Assembly (NCBI RefSeq): GCF_008974325.1
Contig: NZ_BKCG01000006.1
Span: forward strand, 62,001-126,000
Source: Patiriisocius marinus
GTDB lineage: Bacteria; Bacteroidota; Bacteroidia; Flavobacteriales; Flavobacteriaceae
Length of the DNA stretch: 64,000 nt
Reading direction: 5' to 3'
In this document: positions 59,490 to 64,000 of the stretch, piece by piece
Layout: each line of letters starts with the position of its first letter
How positions within the stretch are numbered: position 1 is the first letter of the stretch
The notes under the pieces: generated by a model
What the model was told of the DNA's origin: nothing
What the model saw: the letters and a program-made list of their open reading frames with translations, nothing else
Databases searched by the model: none
Translations under genes and position numbers: made by a program

Positions 59490-60845
59490 TTATTTCCACT
59501 CTATTGCTTTAATTGACTCCTGTCTACCGTTTACGTATCTAAAACCATTTGGACTCCAGAAACCTGCTTCTTCAAGCATAATTCGAATGTCTTTTTTCCA
59601 TTCGGGAATTGTTACGGTAGTATTAAGTTCAATAGCATAAACTGTGTTTTCATGTAATGGGTAATCACCACTAACAGGTACTCCACCTTGAGAATCCCAC
59701 ATACCAAGGGTTGTCCCTGAACTATGTCCATAAGTCCCCAGAGGATGTGTGTAAATTGCTGGTCGCATTCCTTCAGTTTTTCCTTGTGCTAGGGACATTG
59801 CTAAAACTTCATTTCCAGTTCTTCCCGTTTTAAAATTTCCTGTAAATATATCTTGAACTCTATTTCCTTTAGCAAAAGCTTCTTTTAAAAATGAAGGCAC
59901 TTCTGTTTCACCATCTTTCAAAACATAGGCGTGTCGCTGGCAATCAGTATTTAAAGTTATATAAGTGATCCCAAAATCGCAATGCAGAAGATCGCCTGGG
60001 ATAATCACCTTTTCCTTTTCACCTTTTGTAAATGAATAGATATGACTCTTTAATTCTTCATTATTTCGCTGTACATCGATTGTTGGGTGGAACCAAGTTT
60101 CTAATCCTAAATCAGTAACCTTTTGTCGCATCCACCATACCACATCTTCCGTAGTTGTTATTCCAGGAGTAATTACATTTTTACTAAAAGCTTCATCAAT
60201 AATTGAGCTTGTAATATCAACTAATTGATTATACAATTTCATCTCTATTTGAGTACGCGTTTCAATCCATCCTATAGCAAGTTTTTCTGCTGAAACGATA
60301 CGTTCTTCATACTTTGGAGGTAATACTTCCATTAGCTCATCATAATCAGTTTTTACTAAACCATCTACAATCCCAAAATGTTTAGAAACATTTATCCCTA
60401 TCTTTTTAGGGTTGCGCTCCTCAATTAGTTCTAGTAGACGAGCCCATTGATCTGGTTGCTTCTCTTTATCCCAGGAAGAGGTTATATTTTCACCAACATC
60501 ATACCTAGCTACAGCAAGTCGTTCAATGGTATTAGCTTGTTTATCTCTGTAAAAAACTAAAATGGTTCTTCGTCTAGCATTAAGCCAAGTTCCTGGTAAC
60601 ATGGTTCGCATTACTGGGTCTTCATTATATTCTCTTGCTATCACTAACCACATATCGATATTTGTATCGTCCATAATTTTTGGCAATACATTTTCAAATC
60701 GATCTTTTAAAATGGCATCTCGCATTTCAGCACGATCTCTCTCTGGAAGTACCTGTGCATTGGTTGTTGAAAATTTCAGAAAAAAACTACAGAAGCAGAG
60801 TACAGTAATAAGTAAGTGATTTTTCATAAGTAATCCTTTTTTCAT
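59490..60845 (-). CDS. Secreted M24-family metallopeptidase (Xaa-Pro aminopeptidase-like)
   Basis: The 451-residue protein has a signal peptide (KNHLLITVLCFCSFFLKF to TTNAQ), an N-terminal creatinase-like domain, and an M24 pita-bread domain with the metal ligands D in HCDFGITYI and NTDCQRH, H in YGHSSGTTLG, E in VYAIELNT and EEAGFW. It removes N-terminal residues before proline or acts on a related amide in the periplasm. A second ATG at 60827 gives a more compact signal. Its message may begin with the strong hairpin at 60876-60902. Confidence 0.88.
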   Translation of the reverse strand: MKKGLLMKNHLLITVLCFCSFFLKFSTTNAQVLPERDRAEMRDAILKDRFENVLPKIMDDTNIDMWLVIAREYNEDPVMRTMLPGTWLNARRRTILVFYRDKQANTIERLAVARYDVGENITSSWDKEKQPDQWARLLELIEERNPKKIGINVSKHFGIVDGLVKTDYDELMEVLPPKYEERIVSAEKLAIGWIETRTQIEMKLYNQLVDITSSIIDEAFSKNVITPGITTTEDVVWWMRQKVTDLGLETWFHPTIDVQRNNEELKSHIYSFTKGEKEKVIIPGDLLHCDFGITYITLNTDCQRHAYVLKDGETEVPSFLKEAFAKGNRVQDIFTGNFKTGRTGNEVLAMSLAQGKTEGMRPAIYTHPLGTYGHSSGTTLGMWDSQGGVPVSGDYPLHENTVYAIELNTTVTIPEWKKDIRIMLEEAGFWSPNGFRYVNGRQESIKAIEWK

Positions 60846-60869
60846 AAAGATATTAAAAACAAGAGTACC

Positions 60870-60902
60870 AAAAAAGAGCTCCGCAGTTATCCTGCGGAGC
60901 TC
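60870..60902 (-). terminator. Strong GC-rich hairpin plus T tract upstream of the M24 gene
   Basis: A perfect 11-bp stem GAGCTCCGCAG/CTGCGGAGCTC (60876-60886, 60892-60902) with a 5-base loop is followed on the minus strand by six T. It lies 25 bp before the M24 start codon. No gene ends here, so it is a leader attenuator, the end of an unrecognised RNA, or a 5' hairpin of the M24 mRNA: a minus-strand TAGTTTTG box is 4 bp upstream (60907-60914). Confidence 0.6.
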
Positions 60903-60914
60903 AAATCAAAACTA

Positions 60915-61524
60915 ACTACTCAATAAATAGCATACTAGTACACATCATTTTCTACTTAATCGCCATAACATGTTAAGTATAAATATTCTTAATATTAAGT
61001 AATCCATCTCTCCTCCAATTTAAAGCTGCTGTTTATTCGAAACTTGAAAATGACATTTTTTTGCAACGCTTCGAACAAGTATATAAAACATTATCAGTAA
61101 TTATTAAAGTATCTATTAAACACATTAGTTTTACCAAATTGAATAAGTACATAAATAAATTATAAAGTTTTTTTGGGGGGGGATGGCTACTTGATCTTTT
61201 GAGTTGGCACTTTATAAAATTATAGCTTGACTATATTTTACAATTGTTGAATGTATTGTACAACAATTGTTATGGTGCGTATATTTACTTTGTTTTCATA
61301 GCATTAAAACTCAAAGATTAGATAGCCTCATAAATTTAGTTTAAATTATTGTTTATCAATAGTTTATACTGTAATATTTTTCCTAGGTAATACTACGTGA
61401 AAAATTTAAAACAAAGAATATATTTACTTTTAAACGGAATGTACCTACTACACAATTTAGTTTTCATTAATTTAAGCTGTATAGTAACACAGTAAAATAT
61501 TCGTATACTTTAAATAAAAAGCAT
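60915..61524. other. Gene-free stretch of about 600 bp
   Basis: No open frame above about 20 codons that looks coding is present on either strand. Contents: a T7-G8 run (61168-61182), unusual in such AT-rich DNA, a 31-bp dyad (61240-61270) and otherwise AT-rich sequence. It may hold a small RNA ending at the 60876 hairpin, but nothing proves one. Confidence 0.6.
61240..61270. promoter_or_regulatory. 31-bp inverted repeat
   Basis: ACAATTGTTG (61240-61249) and CAACAATTGT (61261-61270) are perfect arms with an 11-bp spacer. It resembles a dimer operator; no gene is adjacent to say whose. Confidence 0.45.
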
Positions 61525-61550
61525 AAAAAAGAGTCTCATTTCTGAGACTC
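61525..61550 (-). terminator. Terminator of the VWA-domain gene
   Basis: GAGTCTCA (61531-61538) pairs with TGAGACTC (61543-61550) across TTTC; AAAAAA on the plus strand before it is the minus-strand T tract. Confidence 0.85.
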
Positions 61551-61597
61551 CTTTAAACAAACTACCACTCTACTTCTTCATTGAAAACCTCATTATA

Positions 61598-63547
61598 TTA
61601 TAAATTTGAGTATTGTGCACTTTTAACTAATCTTATAAACTCTGCTCTATAACCGTCTTTATCTATTCCTTTTCCAGATTCGGCTAATGCTATTACTGTT
61701 TCTCTTTTAAAAGTATTTGTAAATAATGATTTACGTAATTGCATTCCAAACAAAGCAACCGCTGCAGAAAACTTAAAATCTTCATTCATTTGATCTATTG
61801 GTATTATAGTATTTGGTAATACTTTTTCGATTAGTTTACTTTTAGAACCTTGTGGCTCTTTGTATCTAAACTTAACCGTTAATAAATCGTTAGAATTTCC
61901 GCTTAAAACTGGAGTCGTATATTTTAAATCTGAAATATCTTTTACATACATACTCTTCACACCCACTGGAATTACTTCATACAATGCTGTTACGGTATGG
62001 CCACTTCCTAATTCTCCTGCATCCTTAGTGTCGTCTTTAAAATCCTCATCATTTAGCAATCTGTTTTCATAGCCTATTAATCTATATGCTTGCACAATAC
62101 TAGGATTAAATTCTACCTGGATTTTTACATCTTTAGCGATGGTGTACATGGTTCCAAAAAACTCAGTACCAAGTACTTTTCTAGCCTCCTGCATAGTGTC
62201 TATGTAGGCATAATTACCGTTTCCTTTATCTGCAAGTGTTTCCATTTTAGAATCTCTGTAATTTCCCATTCCAAAACCTAAGGTTGTTAAAAACACACCG
62301 CTTTCTCTTTTCGCTACAATTAAATCTTCCATTGAACGATTGCTAGAAGCGCCTACGTTAAAATCGCCATCAGTTGCTAAAATCACTCTATTGTTTCCAT
62401 TGTTAATGAAATTTTCTGAAGCAATTTTATAAGCCAAATCTATCCCTGCTCCTCCCGCAGTGGATCCTCCAGCATTTAATCGCTCGATAGCATTTAAAAT
62501 TTGTTCTTTATTTGAACCTGAAGTTGCCGGCAACACTAACCCTGCTGCTCCTGCATATACTACTATTGAAACTTTATCCTCTTGACGAAGGTTATTAACC
62601 AATACACGTAAAGCCGATTTTAATAATGGTAATTTATTTTCGTTGTTCATAGATCCTGATACGTCTAATAGAAAAACTAAATTAGATGCCGGAATAGTAT
62701 TCGTGTTCCTTGTAATGTCTTTTCCTTTTAATCCTATTCTAACCAATTGAGCATCTTTATTCCAAGGTGCATTTGACACTTGTGTACTTATAGAAAATGG
62801 TTCGTTTTCTTCTGGCTCCGGGTATGCGTAATTGAAGTAATTAATCATTTCTTCAATTTTTACTGCATCGCTAGGAATTTCTTGTCCGTTATTTATCATT
62901 CTACGAACATTGCTATATCCTGCTTTATCAACATCAATTGAAAAGGTTGACAAAGGTGCTGTCGCTACATTTTTAAAGATGTTTTCTTGAATACGACTAT
63001 AACTTTCTGTTTCTATTAAGTCTGCATCATTAACTGTAAAATGACTTCCTGGTCCAGTTGATCCAGTAGAATTTGTAATTTTCAAACCAGCTACTTTTCC
63101 ATTTAAAGATCTCACTACTGATGATTCATTAGTATTTAAACGTTTTCTATCTCTTCTTGAAAGGGATTCAGCGTTTAGTGGTGTTACGGCATAACCTAAA
63201 GATTTGCTTTCTTTTCTCACTCCTGAATATCCCCTTATTACAACCTCATCTAAATCTGCTCCAATTTGTAATTGAACGTCTATTATCTTACTTGTTTTAG
63301 TAATAGTGATTTCTTTACTAATGTAGCCTATATAAGAATAAACAAGCTTTGTTCCTTCATGTACAAGCAATTTGTAATTACCATCAAAATCTGATTGTGT
63401 TCCATTGCTAGTACCTTTCTCTAAAATATTCACTCCTGGTAATGGTAATCCAGATTCGTCTGTAATTGTTCCTGTTACTTGTACTTCTTGTGCTTGTACT
63501 ATAGTTGCGCATAGCAGCAATACTAAAGTGTAAATTAAATTTTTCAT
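61598..63547 (-). CDS. von Willebrand A (YfbK-like) protein with a TonB-receptor-like N-terminus
   Basis: The 649-residue protein has a signal peptide (to IVQAQ), a carboxypeptidase-regulatory-like domain (about 21-95; VTGTITDESGLPLPGVNILEKGTSNGTQSDFDGNY), a short piece with the look of a SusC/TonB plug (LDEVVIRGYSG, VVRSLNGKVAGLKITNSTGSTG), then a YfbK-type region (about 185-290), a VWA domain with MIDAS DVSGS (about residue 296) and TDGDF, and a DUF3520-like C-terminal part. It is probably periplasmic or anchored at the outer membrane and binds partner proteins through the metal site. Three 21-bp-spaced repeats and a -7 box lie upstream, so it is likely controlled by an activator. Confidence 0.87.
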   Translation of the reverse strand: MKNLIYTLVLLLCATIVQAQEVQVTGTITDESGLPLPGVNILEKGTSNGTQSDFDGNYKLLVHEGTKLVYSYIGYISKEITITKTSKIIDVQLQIGADLDEVVIRGYSGVRKESKSLGYAVTPLNAESLSRRDRKRLNTNESSVVRSLNGKVAGLKITNSTGSTGPGSHFTVNDADLIETESYSRIQENIFKNVATAPLSTFSIDVDKAGYSNVRRMINNGQEIPSDAVKIEEMINYFNYAYPEPEENEPFSISTQVSNAPWNKDAQLVRIGLKGKDITRNTNTIPASNLVFLLDVSGSMNNENKLPLLKSALRVLVNNLRQEDKVSIVVYAGAAGLVLPATSGSNKEQILNAIERLNAGGSTAGGAGIDLAYKIASENFINNGNNRVILATDGDFNVGASSNRSMEDLIVAKRESGVFLTTLGFGMGNYRDSKMETLADKGNGNYAYIDTMQEARKVLGTEFFGTMYTIAKDVKIQVEFNPSIVQAYRLIGYENRLLNDEDFKDDTKDAGELGSGHTVTALYEVIPVGVKSMYVKDISDLKYTTPVLSGNSNDLLTVKFRYKEPQGSKSKLIEKVLPNTIIPIDQMNEDFKFSAAVALFGMQLRKSLFTNTFKRETVIALAESGKGIDKDGYRAEFIRLVKSAQYSNL

Positions 63548-63572
63548 ATCGTTGTGGTTTTATTTGTTCACT

Positions 63573-63580
63573 CAAAACTA
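63573..63580 (-). promoter_or_regulatory. -7 box of the VWA-domain gene
   Basis: The minus strand reads TAGTTTTG, 25 bp before the ATG at 63547. No -33 TTG is present; the direct repeats begin 32 bp upstream. Confidence 0.5.
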
Positions 63581-63610
63581 CAGCGATACATTCTCCTAAT
63601 AAAGGACACT

Positions 63611-63660
63611 TGAGGGAACGGTTCCTTAAAATGAGGGAACAGGTATTATGGTCTAGGGAA
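63611..63660 (-). promoter_or_regulatory. Three direct repeats at 21-bp spacing, probable activator sites
   Basis: AGGGAA occurs at 63613-63618, 63634-63639 and 63655-63660, exactly 21 bp apart; the first two are part of an identical TGAGGGAAC. On the minus strand they read GTTCCCTCA. Two-turn spacing just above the promoter is the layout used by LytTR-type response regulators. Confidence 0.6.
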
Positions 63661-63697
63661 AATTTTTGAGTTTTAAAATTTCAGCGATGATTATAAT

Positions 63698-63731
63698 AAA
63701 AAAAAGCAACCCGCATAAAGTGGATTGCTTT
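63698..63731 (-). terminator. Terminator of the DUF2135 gene
   Basis: AAAGCAA (63703-63709) pairs with TTGCTTT (63725-63731) around a CC/GG inner pair; the preceding plus-strand A run is the minus-strand T tract. Confidence 0.7.
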
Positions 63732-63754
63732 AAATTTCTACAATAAACTACTTT

Positions 63755-64000
63755 TTATAAATTTGCTACCCTATCAATTAATTGAAGCTCATTTTTCCCT
63801 TGTAACCTAACAACCTTAACCTCTTTAGATTCATTTTCACTTCCATAATTTTTAAAAATTGTGATTTTTAAAAATGTTGGGTTTTCAATTTTTTGATAAC
63901 GGTCTCCAAAATACTTAACTTTAATATAGTAAGAACCTGATATCATTTTAGGTAGTGTAAATTCCTCCGGACCAAAACCTTGGGTCATATCTTCAGATAT
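63755..64000 (-). CDS. DUF2135-domain protein, C-terminal end (runs off the window)
   Basis: The frame is open to the window edge, so the start lies outside. The visible 81 residues (ending RVANL) read TQGFGPEEFTLPKMISGSYYIKVKYFGD then NPTFLKITIFKNYGSENESKEVKVVRLQ, a beta-rich C-terminus as in DUF2135 domains found behind VIT or VWA domains in Bacteroidota. An ATG at 63988 is inside the domain and is not a start. It is upstream of the VWA gene on the same strand, separated by a terminator and that gene's own promoter. Confidence 0.6.
   Translation of the reverse strand: MSEDMTQGFGPEEFTLPKMISGSYYIKVKYFGDRYQKIENPTFLKITIFKNYGSENESKEVKVVRLQGKNELQLIDRVANL

Noticed and set aside
1-64000. CRISPR arrays, insertion sequences, integrases, rRNA
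   Set aside because: I looked for regularly spaced repeats, transposase motifs and rRNA cores and saw none.

Overview
The window reads as chromosomal DNA of a member of the Bacteroidota, most likely a marine Flavobacteriaceae. The sequence is AT-rich. Many genes lie behind promoters of the Bacteroidota type (TAnnTTTG at -7) and lack Shine-Dalgarno sites. Two proteins carry C-terminal type IX secretion (T9SS) sorting domains, and several families are typical of the group (CAL67264-type small membrane protein, DUF6428, DUF2135). I see no rRNA, CRISPR array, insertion sequence, prophage or plasmid origin. There is one tRNA, Ser(UGA).

Layout. 0-2 kb: the end of a surface polysaccharide locus (Wzy-like polymerase, cut by the window edge, and a Wzx flippase). 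2-16 kb: housekeeping genes, namely Dps, a lipoprotein, a phosphoesterase fused to an outer-membrane barrel, an HD domain fused to a Pycsar-effector-like membrane domain, ftsK-lolA-lptF/G, a ribB with a degenerate ribA half, a nitroreductase and a thioesterase. 16-20 kb: two T9SS cargo proteins. The larger is a subtilase whose reading frame begins in an 11-bp tandem repeat, so it looks phase-variable and is OUT of frame as sequenced. 20-37 kb: the main set piece, a probable neutral-lipid (triacylglycerol/wax ester) storage region. It holds glycerol kinase and glycerol-3-phosphate dehydrogenase, phasin-like granule proteins, a SARP-like BTAD activator, a TetR-like protein, an ABC1 kinase, a WS/DGAT acyltransferase fused to an SCP2-like domain, two lipases/esterases, one 1077-residue protein joining a PlsB-type acyltransferase, a HAD-IB phosphatase and a PlsC-type acyltransferase, and gpsA. 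Together these could take DHAP or glycerol through glycerol-3-phosphate, lysophosphatidate, phosphatidate and diacylglycerol to triacylglycerol, and break it down again.

37-52 kb: tRNA-Ser, lipid A acyltransferase, exonuclease/GIY-YIG nuclease, nitronate monooxygenase, an S9 peptidase, ettA, a redox operon (FMN reductase, MarR regulator, pirin) and an acyl-CoA carboxylase subunit. 52-59.5 kb: a metal and toxicant stress region with an arsenic operon (arsR, DUF6428, arsC-like, acr3), an SDR, an SMR exporter, an HxlR regulator facing a glyoxalase-family gene, and a 37-residue metallothionein-like peptide just upstream of a SigZ-type sigma factor. 59.5-64 kb: an M24 peptidase, a 750-bp gene-free stretch, a chimeric von Willebrand A protein and the tail of a DUF2135 protein.

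The four observations I rate highest are: (1) the 11-bp repeat at the start of the subtilase; (2) three promoters with direct heptamer repeats (4-bp gap, 8 bp from the -7 box), the geometry known for Streptomyces SARP activators, beside a gene for a SARP-like protein and upstream of phasin genes; (3) the storage-lipid operon with its PlsB-HAD-PlsC fusion; (4) the Cys-rich peptide next to sigZ. All protein names come from reading motifs by eye. No database search was run.
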